Shown here: in pieces, positions 6,310 to 14,755 of the stretch
Numbering within the stretch: the first letter of the stretch is position 1
How the letters are laid out: the number at the start of each line of letters is the position of its first letter
Source: Pseudarthrobacter polychromogenes
GTDB lineage: Bacteria; Actinomycetota; Actinomycetes; Actinomycetales; Micrococcaceae
Direction: 5' to 3'
DNA length: 64,000 nt
Assembly (NCBI RefSeq): GCF_014644495.1
Contig: NZ_BMKU01000002.1
Location: 248,001-312,000, forward strand
Translations under genes and position numbers: made by a program
The notes under the pieces: generated by a model
Told to the model about the DNA's origin: nothing
The model's input: the letters and a program-made list of their open reading frames with translations, nothing else
Databases searched by the model: none

Positions 6310-8955
6310 CTATACCTCGTTCTCGTTGTTTGACCGGACCGGGATGGAGGCCCCGATGAGGACTGGCTGCTGGCCGGCTGCCGCCTTCTCCTCGGCGGTG
6401 GCGGGGCGCATCTGGCCGCGCTCGTCCGGGACGAAGGTGATGGAGTCGTCCTTCTGGTCGGGTGCGTTGACGAAGGAGCGGAAGCGGCGCAGCCGCTCGG
6501 GGTCCTTCAGGGTGTCAGCCCACTCGTCGATGTAGGTATCCACGTGCTTGGCCATGGCCGCCTCGAGGTCCGCGCCGATGCCCAGGGTGTCCTTGACCAC
6601 CACGTCCTCAACGTGCTTGATGCCGCCGTCGAGCTCTTCCTGCCACCGCGCTGTGCGCTGCAGCCGGTCTGCGGTGCGGATGTAGTACATGAAGTAGCGG
6701 TCGATGTACTTGATCAGCGTTTCGTCGTCGAGGTCCTTGGCGAGCAGCTGGGCGTGGGCGGGTGTTGCGCCGCCGTTGCCGCCGACGTAAAGGTTCCAGC
6801 CGTCCGCGGTGGCAATGACGCCCACGTCCTTGCCGCGCGCCTCGGCGCATTCCCGGGCGCAGCCGGAGACGCCCATCTTAAGCTTGTGCGGGCTCCGCAG
6901 GCCGCGGTAGCGCAGTTCCAGCTGGATGGCCATGGCCACGGAGTCCTGGACGCCGAAGCGGCACCAGGTGGAACCGACGCAGGACTTCACTGTACGAAGG
7001 CTCTTGCCGTAGGCCTGGCCGGATTCGAATCCGGCGTCCACAAGCTCCTTCCAGATTTCCGGCAGCTGCTCCAGGCGGGCACCGAACATGTCGATCCGCT
7101 GGCCGCCGGTGATCTTGGTGTACAGGTTGTACTTTTCGGCGACGGCGGCGATCACGCCGAGCTTCTTGGGGGTGATTTCGCCGCCGGCGATGCGGGGGAC
7201 CACCGAGTAGGTGCCGTCCTTCTGCATGTTGGCCAGGGCGCGGTCGTTGGTGTCCTGCAGGGTGCCGCGGCCGGCATCCAGGACGTAGGCGCTGTTCTGG
7301 CTGGCCAGGATGTTGGCGATGGTGGGCTTGCAGATGTCGCAGCCCGCGCCGGTGCCGTACTTGGCCATGATCTCTTCGAAGGAGGTGAGTTCCAGGACAC
7401 GGATGGCGTCGAAGAGTTCCTGGCGGGACAGTTCGATGTGCTCGCAGAGTGCCTTGGAGACCTCGACGCCGGACTTGGTGAGTTCGGTTTCCAGCAGCTT
7501 CTTGAGCATAGGCACGCAGGAACCGCACTGGGTGCCGGCGCGGGTGCAGCCCTTCAGCTCGCCCAGTTCCTGGACGGGGGCGTTGCCCTCGCAGGCGCCG
7601 CAGCCGTTGATGGCATCGCGGATGCTGCCGGCGGTGACGTTGTTGCAGGAGCAGAGGGTGGCGTCGTCCGGAAGTTCCGTTTCGGGGGCTTCGCCACCGC
7701 CTGCCGCGGTGAGGAACGCGCCGGGCTCGGCGGGAAGTTCGCGGCCGAGGAGCGGGCGGAGGCTCATGTACGGTGAGGCGTCGCCCACGAAGATGCCGCC
7801 CAGAAGGGTCTTGGCATCGTCCGTGGTGACGATCTTCTGGTAGACGCCGCGGGCGGGGTCGGCGTACACGATTTCCAGCGCGTGCTCGGTCCTGGCGAAC
7901 GCGTCGCCGAAGCTGGCCACGTCCACGCCGGACAGCTTGAGCTTGGTGGCGGTGTCGAAGCCGGGGAACGTGGCGTCGCCGCCGTGCAGCCGGTCGGCCA
8001 CAATCTCCGCCATGGTGTTGGCGGGGGCCACCAGGCCCAGGCACATGCCGCCGAAGTTGGCCACCTCGCCGATGGCCCAGATGCCGGGCACTTCGGTTTC
8101 GCAGTAGTCGTTGATGACCACGCCGCCGCGGGGACCCAGGCTGAATACCTGTTCCTCGCCCTCGGCGGCGCGGAAGAGTTCGTCACGGGGCCGGACGCCG
8201 ATGGCCACAATGACCATGTCTGCTTCGATGATGCGGCCGTCCGCCATGAGGACGCCGGTGACCTGGCCGTCGTCGTCGGACAGGACTTCCGAGGGGAAGA
8301 CGCCGCCGTGGACCTCGAAGCCCTTGGCCTTGATGAGCCGTCCCATGGCCTGGCCGGCACCTTCGTCGAGCTGGGTGGCCATCAGCCACTGCGAACCGTC
8401 GATGACGATCGGGTTGGCACCCAGCTGCTCCGTGCCGGCGGCGGATTCGAGGCCAAGGAGGCCGCCGCCGATGGTGACTGCGTTGACCTTGCGGCCCAGC
8501 TTCTCTTTCAGCCCGGCGATGGCCTCGTTGATGGCCCATACGTCTTCGAGGGTGCGGTAGACGTGCGTGTGCTCGGCGCCAGGGATGGGCAGGCGTGCGG
8601 CGTTCGAGCCGGTGGCCACCACCAGCTCGTCGTAGCCGAAGGTGTTGCCGGCAGCCGTCTCCACGGTCTTGGCTTCGGCGTTGATCTTGATGACCCGCTC
8701 GCCGGTCTTGAGCTCCAGGGACGGGTGGTCCCACATGGAGGCAGTTCCCAGCGTAAGGTCCACGTCCTTGTCCGTGAGGGCCTTGGAGAGGGCAACGCGG
8801 TCGTAGGGAAAATGGGCTTCCTCAGTGAGGACCGTGACATGCCAGCCATCGAGGCCACGGGCATGCATTGCGTCCGCAAAACGGTGGGCCGCGGGGCCGC
8901 CGCCGGCGACGACGATGCGGCGCGGAGTCTCTGTGCTTGAAGTCTGTTCGGTCAC
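6310..8955 (-). CDS. nirB: NAD(P)H nitrite reductase, large subunit
   Basis: This 881-residue cytoplasmic enzyme reduces nitrite to ammonium using NAD(P)H. Domains in order: FAD/NAD module (RIVVAGGGPAAHRFADAM; NAD motif GGGLLGLESA), a BFD-like [2Fe-2S] region (CSCNNVTAG with a later CGSC, about residues 435-490), a second BFD-like segment (GAGCDICKPTIANIL), and the siroheme/[4Fe-4S] domain with CVGSTWC (near residue 656) and GCAREC (near residue 700), giving the CX5C and CX3C ligands. The start is a GTG at 8955 with GAAAGG upstream. It heads the nirB-cobA-nnaR operon and is divergent from nirD. A GlnR-like box lies 78-115 bases upstream. Confidence 0.96.
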   Translation of the reverse strand: MTEQTSSTETPRRIVVAGGGPAAHRFADAMHARGLDGWHVTVLTEEAHFPYDRVALSKALTDKDVDLTLGTASMWDHPSLELKTGERVIKINAEAKTVETAAGNTFGYDELVVATGSNAARLPIPGAEHTHVYRTLEDVWAINEAIAGLKEKLGRKVNAVTIGGGLLGLESAAGTEQLGANPIVIDGSQWLMATQLDEGAGQAMGRLIKAKGFEVHGGVFPSEVLSDDDGQVTGVLMADGRIIEADMVIVAIGVRPRDELFRAAEGEEQVFSLGPRGGVVINDYCETEVPGIWAIGEVANFGGMCLGLVAPANTMAEIVADRLHGGDATFPGFDTATKLKLSGVDVASFGDAFARTEHALEIVYADPARGVYQKIVTTDDAKTLLGGIFVGDASPYMSLRPLLGRELPAEPGAFLTAAGGGEAPETELPDDATLCSCNNVTAGSIRDAINGCGACEGNAPVQELGELKGCTRAGTQCGSCVPMLKKLLETELTKSGVEVSKALCEHIELSRQELFDAIRVLELTSFEEIMAKYGTGAGCDICKPTIANILASQNSAYVLDAGRGTLQDTNDRALANMQKDGTYSVVPRIAGGEITPKKLGVIAAVAEKYNLYTKITGGQRIDMFGARLEQLPEIWKELVDAGFESGQAYGKSLRTVKSCVGSTWCRFGVQDSVAMAIQLELRYRGLRSPHKLKMGVSGCARECAEARGKDVGVIATADGWNLYVGGNGGATPAHAQLLAKDLDDETLIKYIDRYFMYYIRTADRLQRTARWQEELDGGIKHVEDVVVKDTLGIGADLEAAMAKHVDTYIDEWADTLKDPERLRRFRSFVNAPDQKDDSITFVPDERGQMRPATAEEKAAAGQQPVLIGASIPVRSNNENEV

Positions 8956-9032
8956 TGATGGGCCTTTCGCATGGGCCGCAGTGGAACTGCAGCCTTCTCT
9001 GTCGAGCTGTCCATCCAGACTAGGGAGACGCA

Positions 9033-9070
9033 GTTTCGCTTCAGTTTCCCAATTGTTTCGTCAACTTAAC
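9033..9070 (-). promoter_or_regulatory. GlnR-like box upstream of nirB
   Basis: On the minus strand, four pentamers follow at exact 11-base steps: GTTAA, GAAAC, GAAAC, GAAAC (plus-strand GTTTC at 9033, 9044 and 9055, and TTAAC at 9066). The known actinobacterial GlnR pattern is alternating GTNAC and GAAAC half-sites with 6-base gaps. The box lies 78-115 bases before the nirB start. Confidence 0.72.
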
Positions 9071-9110
9071 TTCTGCATCACGAACGCATTTCCGGCCGTG
9101 TGAGGTGTCT

Positions 9111-9148
9111 TTTACGCGCCGGACACATTCACTGCACGCCTCTGAAAC
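9111..9148 (+). promoter_or_regulatory. GlnR-like box upstream of nirD
   Basis: TTTAC (9111), GACAC (9122), TGCAC (9133) and GAAAC (9144) are spaced by exactly 11 bases and all end in AC, as in a double GlnR box. It lies 79-116 bases before the nirD start, almost the same distance as the nirB box on the other side. The third half-site is the weakest. Confidence 0.62.
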
Positions 9149-9226
9149 ACCCGGAGCCTAGCGTGGTTCACGGCTGCAAAGGCGGCCCACTGAGAAGGAT
9201 TACCCGCACAGGGAGAGGAGCCGGAC

Positions 9227-9613
9227 ATGACGGCAACACTGGAACTTGGGGCACTCGAAGCCGGCCTTGACGAGGCGGTATCCGGGATCACGGGCGGCTG
9301 GCACAGCGTTTGCCCGGTGGCGGACCTGGAAATCGCCTGGGGCGAGGCAGCCCTGGTTGCGGGACGCCAGATTGCCCTTTTCCGCACCGGCGCCACTGAA
9401 GTTTTCGCGGTAGCGCATGAGGACCCTGCCACGGGAGCACATGTCATGGCGCGTGGGATCCTGGGCTCACGCGGCGAGCGCGCCACTATCGCCTCGCCGC
9501 TGCACAAGGAGGTCTACGACCTTGAAACCGGCGAATGCTTCAGCACGCCCGGCCTGGCCATTGCCACCTTCCGCGCCCGCATCAGCGACGGCATGGTCGA
9601 GATTGAGCTGTAG
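9227..9613 (+). CDS. nirD: NAD(P)H nitrite reductase, small subunit
   Basis: This 128-residue protein is the small subunit of the assimilatory nitrite reductase. It has the Rieske-like fold of NirD: GWHSVCPVADLEIAWGEAAL near the start, RQIALFRT in the middle, then MARGILGSRGERATIASPLH and VYDLETGECF. The Cys/His ligands of a true Rieske centre are absent, as is normal for NirD. The ATG at 9227 follows a strong GGGAGAGGAG. In many bacteria nirD sits directly behind nirB; here it is divergent across a 271-base control region, which allows independent tuning of the two subunits. It ends 3 bases from the convergent phosphohexomutase gene. Confidence 0.93.
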   Translation: MTATLELGALEAGLDEAVSGITGGWHSVCPVADLEIAWGEAALVAGRQIALFRTGATEVFAVAHEDPATGAHVMARGILGSRGERATIASPLHKEVYDLETGECFSTPGLAIATFRARISDGMVEIEL

Positions 9614-9616
9614 CGG

Positions 9617-11374
9617 CTAGAGCCCCAGCGCTTCGCTGACACCGCGGAGCACTTCGTCCAGCGCCGCCCGCGCCGACTGCCGGGCGGCGGGCAGTTCCGC
9701 GGCAGAACCCACGTGCTGGATTACTTCGAGGTAGCACTTGAGCTTGGGCTCGGTGCCGCTCGGGCGGATGATCACGCGCGTCAGGTCCCTGGTGACGTAC
9801 AGCAGTCCGTCCGTGGGCGGCAGCTGGCCGCTGCCCTCGGCCAGGTCCGTGTACACCTCAACAGCGGATGATCCGAACGTTTCCGGCGGGGAGACCCTGA
9901 GCCGGTTCATCATCGCGTCCAGGAGCCCCAGGTCCGCAACCCTGATGCTGAGCTGGTCGCTGGCGTGCAGGCCGTGCTGCAGGTAGAGCTCGTCCAGGGT
10001 GTCAAAGACGGTCTTGCCGTCAGCCTTGGCGGCTGCGGCGAGTTCCGCGATCAGCAGGGCAGCCGAGATCCCGTCCTTGTCCCGCACCAGATCCGGCGCA
10101 ACACAATAGCCCAGGGCTTCCTCGTAGCCGTACACCAGCCCGGGAACCCGGGAAATCCACTTGAACCCGGTCAGCGTCTCCTGGTGGGCGTACCCGGCCG
10201 CTGTGGCGATGCGGGCCAGCAGCCGGGAGGACACGATCGAATTGGCGAACACTCCCTGGGCGCCTTCTTCCGCGCCGTCGTCCTTTCCCTTGCCCACGGC
10301 GATCCGGGCGGCCACGTGAGCTCCCAGGAGCGCCCCCACCTCGTCCCCGCGGAGCATCCGCCAGGCGCCTGTGTCAGGGTCTTTTGCCGCAACGGCCGCC
10401 CTGTCGGCGTCGGGATCGTTGGCAATCACAATGTCTGCCCCCAGCCGTTCGGCGGACTCCAGTGCCAGGTCCAGGGCGCCGGGTTCTTCCGGGTTGGGGA
10501 AGCTGACGGTGGGAAAATCCGGGTCCGGCTCGGCCTGCTCCGCAACCAAGGTGATGTCCTTGAAACCTGCGGCGTTCAACACCGCCAGCGCGGTCCCGCC
10601 GCCCACGCCGTGCAGGGGAGTCAGGACGATGCTGAGGTCACGGGCAGGGAACTCGCCGGGCATGGCCAGCGCGGCAGTGGAGCGTTCGTAGTCGGCTGCA
10701 AGGGACCCGTCCAGGACAGTCCAGCCGGAGGGGGCAAGGGCAATCGAATCCAGCGGTCCCACCGCGTTGATGCGGGCGGCGATGGTGGCGTCGTACGGGG
10801 CAACGATCTGTGCGCCGTTGCCGTTCTCCGGCATGGCATGGCGTCCCAGGTACACCTTGTACCCGTTGTCCCGCGGCGGGTTGTGGCTGGCGGTCACCAT
10901 CACCCCGCCGTCGCATTCCAGCGCCCTGACGGCGAAGGCCAGCAGGGGAGTGGGCAGCGCCGCAGGCATCAGGAACGTCTCTATCCCCGCTGCCGTGAAA
11001 ATTGCCGCGGTTTCCTCGGCAAAGATGTCCGAGTTGTGCCGGGCGTCATAGCCGACGACGGCGCGCGGCCGGGTTCCCGGCGATGACTCGCCCACGGACG
11101 AGAGCAGGAAGTCCGCCAGGCCGGCGGCGGCCCGGCGCACCACCACCCGGTTCATCCGGTTCGGGCCCGGACCCAGGGCCGCCCGGAGCCCTGCCGTGCC
11201 GAACTGCAGCGTCCCGCGGAAGCTGTCCTCAAGTTCCTGGCGGGCTGCCGGAACGCCATTCTCCACCAGCCGGATGAGCTCAAGGAGGGAGGTCGACGTC
11301 ACCGGATCCGGGTCTTGGGCAGCCCACGCGCGGGCATCATTGAGCAGGCGGATTTCGGCATCGGAAGACGTCAT
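9617..11374 (-). CDS. Alpha-D-phosphohexomutase (phosphoglucomutase/phosphomannomutase, possibly phosphopentomutase)
   Basis: This 585-residue enzyme has the four signature loops of the superfamily: phosphoserine loop VMVTASHNPPRDNGYKVY, metal loop ANDPDADRAAVAA, sugar-binding loop YGYEEALGY and phosphate-binding IRPSGTEPKLKCYLEVI. The length and GYEEALGY loop match the PGM2-like group, which includes phosphopentomutases. It lies beside purine nucleoside phosphorylase, so conversion of (deoxy)ribose-1-phosphate to the 5-phosphate is a plausible role; that is inference. ATG codons occur at 11380 and 11374. I prefer 11374, because a TAGCGT box ends seven bases before it and leaves too little room for 11380. 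Confidence 0.85.
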   Translation of the reverse strand: MTSSDAEIRLLNDARAWAAQDPDPVTSTSLLELIRLVENGVPAARQELEDSFRGTLQFGTAGLRAALGPGPNRMNRVVVRRAAAGLADFLLSSVGESSPGTRPRAVVGYDARHNSDIFAEETAAIFTAAGIETFLMPAALPTPLLAFAVRALECDGGVMVTASHNPPRDNGYKVYLGRHAMPENGNGAQIVAPYDATIAARINAVGPLDSIALAPSGWTVLDGSLAADYERSTAALAMPGEFPARDLSIVLTPLHGVGGGTALAVLNAAGFKDITLVAEQAEPDPDFPTVSFPNPEEPGALDLALESAERLGADIVIANDPDADRAAVAAKDPDTGAWRMLRGDEVGALLGAHVAARIAVGKGKDDGAEEGAQGVFANSIVSSRLLARIATAAGYAHQETLTGFKWISRVPGLVYGYEEALGYCVAPDLVRDKDGISAALLIAELAAAAKADGKTVFDTLDELYLQHGLHASDQLSIRVADLGLLDAMMNRLRVSPPETFGSSAVEVYTDLAEGSGQLPPTDGLLYVTRDLTRVIIRPSGTEPKLKCYLEVIQHVGSAAELPAARQSARAALDEVLRGVSEALGL

Positions 11375-11381
11375 GGGCATA

Positions 11382-11387
11382 ACGCTA
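11382..11387 (-). promoter_or_regulatory. Candidate -10 box, leaderless start of the phosphohexomutase
   Basis: TAGCGT on the minus strand is followed by seven bases and then the ATG at 11374, with no convincing Shine-Dalgarno sequence. The same hexamer sits before the symporter gene at 31838. Confidence 0.45.
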
Positions 11388-11467
11388 TCGTCATTGGCCC
11401 GCCACTTCTTCCAACCGCGGCCACGAAATGCCTGTGGCAGGCACGCCGCACGGGACCGCGACCCGGG

Positions 11468-12286
11468 TCAGAGCCGGGCGATGATCCCGGCCAACAGCTT
11501 CGAAATCCGCGGTCCGGCAGCCTGCCCGGACTCGATGACTTCCTGGTGGCTCAACGGCTGGGGGCTGATGCCCGCGGCAAGGTTGGTGACCAGCGAGATG
11601 CCGAACACCTCCATGCCCGCGTGCCGCCCCGCGATGGCCTCCAGCGCCGTCGACATGCCCACCAGGTCGGCCCCGATGCGCTTGGCGTACTGCACCTCGG
11701 CGGGCGTCTCGTAGTGGGGGCCGGGGAACTGGGCGTAGATACCCTCTTCCAGGGTGGCGTCGACCTCACGGGCCAGGCCGCGGATCCGGGGCGAATAGAG
11801 ATCCGTCAGGTCCACGAACGTGGCGCCCTCCAGCGGCGAGGCGGCGGTGAGGTTGATGTGGTCGCTGATCAGCACCGGAGTGCCCGGGGTCCAGTTTTCC
11901 TGCAGCCCGCCGCAGCCGTTGGTCAGCACCAGGGTCTTGCAGCCGGCGGCCGCCGCGGTGCGGATGCCGTGCACCACCGCGCGCACGCCCTTGCCTTCGT
12001 AGTAGTGCGTCCTTGCACCCAGCACCAGTGCCCGCTTGCCGCCCGCGGTCAGGACCGAGCGGATGGTGCCCACGTGTCCTTCCACCGCCGGGGCGTGGAA
12101 ACCGGGGACCTCGTCGGCGGACAGGGTGGCGGTGGTCTCCCCGATCAGGTCGGCTGCCTCGCCCCAGCCGGAGCCAAGAACCAGGGCGACGTCGTGGCTG
12201 TCCACGCCGGTTTCCTCGGCGATGTAGTCGGCTGCGGCACGCGCGGCGGCAAAGGGATCGGTGTTCAGGAAGTCAGTTGTACTCAC
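11468..12286 (-). CDS. punA: Purine nucleoside phosphorylase (trimeric type)
   Basis: This 272-residue enzyme phosphorolyses inosine and guanosine, and their deoxy forms, to free base and (deoxy)ribose-1-phosphate. The trimeric PNP signatures are LVLGSGWGEAADLI (phosphate loop), GARTHYYEGKGVRAV, VLTNGCGGLQENWTPG, FPGPHYETPAEVQY and VGMSTALEAIAG. VTNLAAG carries the Asn that selects 6-oxopurines. The start is a GTG at 12286, six bases behind a TAGCTT box, with no Shine-Dalgarno sequence. The phosphohexomutase gene follows 93 bases downstream on the same strand. LpdA is divergent. Confidence 0.94.
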   Translation of the reverse strand: MSTTDFLNTDPFAAARAAADYIAEETGVDSHDVALVLGSGWGEAADLIGETTATLSADEVPGFHAPAVEGHVGTIRSVLTAGGKRALVLGARTHYYEGKGVRAVVHGIRTAAAAGCKTLVLTNGCGGLQENWTPGTPVLISDHINLTAASPLEGATFVDLTDLYSPRIRGLAREVDATLEEGIYAQFPGPHYETPAEVQYAKRIGADLVGMSTALEAIAGRHAGMEVFGISLVTNLAAGISPQPLSHQEVIESGQAAGPRISKLLAGIIARL

Positions 12287-12292
12287 TGGTAC

Positions 12293-12298
12293 AAGCTA
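12293..12298 (-). promoter_or_regulatory. Candidate -10 box, leaderless start of punA
   Basis: TAGCTT on the minus strand, six bases, then the GTG at 12286. This is the TANNNT-N6-start pattern repeated at several genes in this window. Confidence 0.5.
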
Positions 12299-12392
12299 TC
12301 CTGCCGTCCCTCATGCCGCCCACCCTGGGCCGGTTTTCCCGAGAGACCGTTTTCTTTGGCGGTGCGGGGGAGTTGCAGGAGAATGATTGTTT

Positions 12393-13808
12393 GTGACTAC
12401 GCATCCAGATTTCAGTTCCCCCCGGATCGCAATCCTGGGAGGTGGTCCGGGCGGGTACGAAGCCGCCATGGTGGCCGCCTCGCTGGGGGCGCAGGTCACC
12501 ATCATCGAGCGTGCAGGGCTGGGCGGATCGGCCGTGCTGACCGACGTCGTCCCCTCCAAGACCCTGATCGCCACCGCGGACCTCATGACCCGTGTGGGCG
12601 AGGCAGGCGAGCTGGGAGTGAAGTTCGACGTCGACGGCGGCGACTTTGTGCCCGTGATGCGCGCCGACCTCAAGCACATCAACGACCGTCTGCTGAACCT
12701 GGCCCGCAGCCAGTCCAAGGACATCCACGACGGCCTGGAGAACCTCGGAGTGCGGATCCTCACCGGGTCCGGCCGGCTGCTGGATGACCGGACCATTGAA
12801 GTCCTCACCGCGGACGGCACCGAAACCGTCGAGGCGGACACCATCCTGCTCGCCGTAGGCGCCCATCCGCGGGAACTTCCCACCGCACGCCCGGACGGCG
12901 AACGGATCCTCAACTGGACGCAGATCTACGACCTCGATGAACTGCCCGAGGAACTGATTGTGGTGGGTTCCGGTGTCACCGGGGCCGAATTCGCCTCCGC
13001 CTACAACGGACTGGGATCCAAGGTCACCCTGATTTCCAGCCGTGACAGGGTGCTTCCCGGATCCGATGTGGACGCGGCAGTAGTACTGGAGGAAGTCTTC
13101 GAACGCCGCGGCGTCCGGGTCCTGTCCCGCTCCCGCGCCGAGACCGTGGAGCGGACGGACGACGGCGTGGTGGTCACCCTCAGCGACGGGTCCAAGGTGA
13201 CCGGCAGCCACTGCCTGCTGTGCCTGGGCTCCATTCCCAACACCGCAGGGATCGGCCTGGAAGAGGCCGGCGTGGCGGTCAGCGAAAGCGGCCACATCAA
13301 GGTGGACGGCGTATCACGCACCTCGGCTCCCAACATCTATGCCGCCGGTGACTGCACCGGCGTGCTGCCGCTGGCTTCCGTGGCGGCCATGCAGGGCCGC
13401 ATCGCGGTGGCGCACTTCATGGGCGACACCGTCACCCCGCTCAAACTGCACCAGGTGGCCTCGAACATCTTCACGTCACCGGAAATCGCGAACGTGGGCG
13501 TCTCGGAAGCTGAGATCGATTCGGGCAAGTACCAGGGCGACATCATCAAGCTCTCGCTGCGCAGCAACGCCCGCGCCAAGATGCGGAACCACCGCGACGG
13601 CTTCGTGAAGATCTTTGCCCGGAAGGGCTCCGGCACCGTGATCGGCGGGGTGGTCGTAGGACCGAACGCCTCGGAGCTGATCTTCCCCATCTCCATCGCG
13701 GTGAAGCAGAAGCTGCACGTGGACGACGTCGCCAGCACCTTCACCGTCTACCCGTCACTGAGCGGATCGATTTCCGAGGCGGCGCGGCGCCTGCACGTCC
13801 ACCTGTAA
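12393..13808 (+). CDS. lpdA: LpdA-like NAD(P)H dehydrogenase (probable quinone reductase)
   Basis: This 471-residue flavoprotein has the dihydrolipoamide dehydrogenase fold: FAD motif RIAILGGGPGGYEAAMVA, NAD motif VVGSGVTGAEFASAY, YAAGDCTG, and the C-terminal dimer domain (IFTSPEIANVGVSE). The redox disulfide expected in the first domain is missing: the site reads GLGGSAVLTDVVPSKTLIA, with no cysteine at either position. Mycobacterium tuberculosis Rv3303c is a related protein with an altered disulfide site that acts as a quinone reductase rather than a lipoamide dehydrogenase, and I infer the same here. The GTG at 12393 has GGAGAA nine bases upstream; a TTG at 12387 would be too close. Confidence 0.85.
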   Translation: MTTHPDFSSPRIAILGGGPGGYEAAMVAASLGAQVTIIERAGLGGSAVLTDVVPSKTLIATADLMTRVGEAGELGVKFDVDGGDFVPVMRADLKHINDRLLNLARSQSKDIHDGLENLGVRILTGSGRLLDDRTIEVLTADGTETVEADTILLAVGAHPRELPTARPDGERILNWTQIYDLDELPEELIVVGSGVTGAEFASAYNGLGSKVTLISSRDRVLPGSDVDAAVVLEEVFERRGVRVLSRSRAETVERTDDGVVVTLSDGSKVTGSHCLLCLGSIPNTAGIGLEEAGVAVSESGHIKVDGVSRTSAPNIYAAGDCTGVLPLASVAAMQGRIAVAHFMGDTVTPLKLHQVASNIFTSPEIANVGVSEAEIDSGKYQGDIIKLSLRSNARAKMRNHRDGFVKIFARKGSGTVIGGVVVGPNASELIFPISIAVKQKLHVDDVASTFTVYPSLSGSISEAARRLHVHL

Positions 13809-13888
13809 GGGCGCGTCGGAATCCACCAGATTCCAGGCCCACGCGAGTCTGGACCACTCCGCGCGGCGTGCATAGACTCCTCAAAGGA

Positions 13889-13925
13889 ACGGCCGGGAAT
13901 TCCATCAGCGGATTTTCCCGGCCGT
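13889..13925 (+). other. 11-bp hairpin between lpdA and the PspC gene
   Basis: ACGGCCGGGAA (13889-13899) and TTCCCGGCCGT (13915-13925) are exact reverse complements separated by 15 bases. It could end the lpdA transcript or be part of the control region of the PspC gene 36 bases further on. There is no T-run. Confidence 0.45.
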
Positions 13926-13960
13926 CCCTGCACCAGCCATCAGAAGGGTAGGCAGAAGCA

Positions 13961-14146
13961 ATGTCAACAGCACTCGTGAGGCCGCGCAGCGGCAAGATCA
14001 TTGGCGGGGTGTGCGCGGCCCTGGCAGCCCGCTTTGGGCTCCCGAAGTTCCTGGTCCGTCTGGGCTTCGTGATCTTTGGCCTGGTGGGGGTCGGCGAACT
14101 TGCCTACATCGTGCTCTGGATCCTCATTCCCAAGGCCCCGGCCTAA
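13961..14146 (+). CDS. PspC-domain small membrane protein
   Basis: This 61-residue protein is essentially a single PspC domain: a basic start (RPRSGKIIGGVCAALAARFG), the conserved VRLGFVIFGLVGVGELAYIV hydrophobic segment and the ending LWILIPKAP. PspC proteins sit in the inner membrane and take part in envelope-stress responses in proteobacteria. In actinobacteria many are stand-alone small proteins of unknown role. The Shine-Dalgarno sequence is modest (AAGGGTAGG upstream). It is followed 63 bases later by a HemG-like flavodoxin. Confidence 0.85.
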   Translation: MSTALVRPRSGKIIGGVCAALAARFGLPKFLVRLGFVIFGLVGVGELAYIVLWILIPKAPA

Positions 14147-14209
14147 GTATGTGCGTACCGGGGACGTTGTGCCCTACTGCTCCACCGCACCCTGCAGGCA
14201 CAGTGGAGC

Positions 14210-14755
14210 ATGGCTTCTATTTACATCGCCTACGGGAGCGTAGAAGGGCAGACGGCCCATATCGCGGAGTACATCGCCGATGTGATCCGGGCGCACGGGC
14301 ACCACGCTGAAACCGCGGACCTCAAGCATTCTGCGGACACCGTTCCGGACGGACACGACGGCGTCATCGTGGCGGCGTCGGTGCACATTGGCAAGCACGA
14401 GGGCTACGTTGCGGACTTTGTCCGCAAGAACCGCAGCGAACTTGATCGATTGCCGTCCGCCCTGGTCTCGGTCAGCCTTGCCGCCCAAGGGGATGAGGCC
14501 AGTGCGGAGGGCTACGTGGAAAAGTTCGAGGAGGAGACCGGCTGGCACCCCCGCCATGTAGCGATGTTCTCCGGTGCGCTGATGTACACCCACTACAACT
14601 TCCTGAAACGCCAGATGATGAAGAAGATCGCCAAGGACAGGGGCTCCCAGGATCTGGACACGTCCCGCGACTACATCTACACCGAGTGGGACGGCGTAAA
14701 ACACTTCGCCGAGGACTTCCTGGCCGGGGTCACTCCTCCAGGCTTCACCCCGTGA
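14210..14755 (+). CDS. Flavodoxin-domain protein, HemG-like
   Basis: This 181-residue protein has a flavodoxin fold resembling HemG protoporphyrinogen oxidase: the FMN phosphate loop YIAYGSVEGQTAHIAEYIA at the N-terminus, VIVAASVHIGKHEGYVADFV in the middle and the family motif ALMYTHYNFLKRQMMKKIA. HemG oxidises protoporphyrinogen IX at the membrane in enterobacteria. In actinobacteria with other haem routes, related proteins may be general FMN carriers, so the assignment stays at family level. GGAG lies close to the ATG. The next gene starts inside its stop codon (GTGA overlap). Confidence 0.8.
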   Translation: MASIYIAYGSVEGQTAHIAEYIADVIRAHGHHAETADLKHSADTVPDGHDGVIVAASVHIGKHEGYVADFVRKNRSELDRLPSALVSVSLAAQGDEASAEGYVEKFEEETGWHPRHVAMFSGALMYTHYNFLKRQMMKKIAKDRGSQDLDTSRDYIYTEWDGVKHFAEDFLAGVTPPGFTP

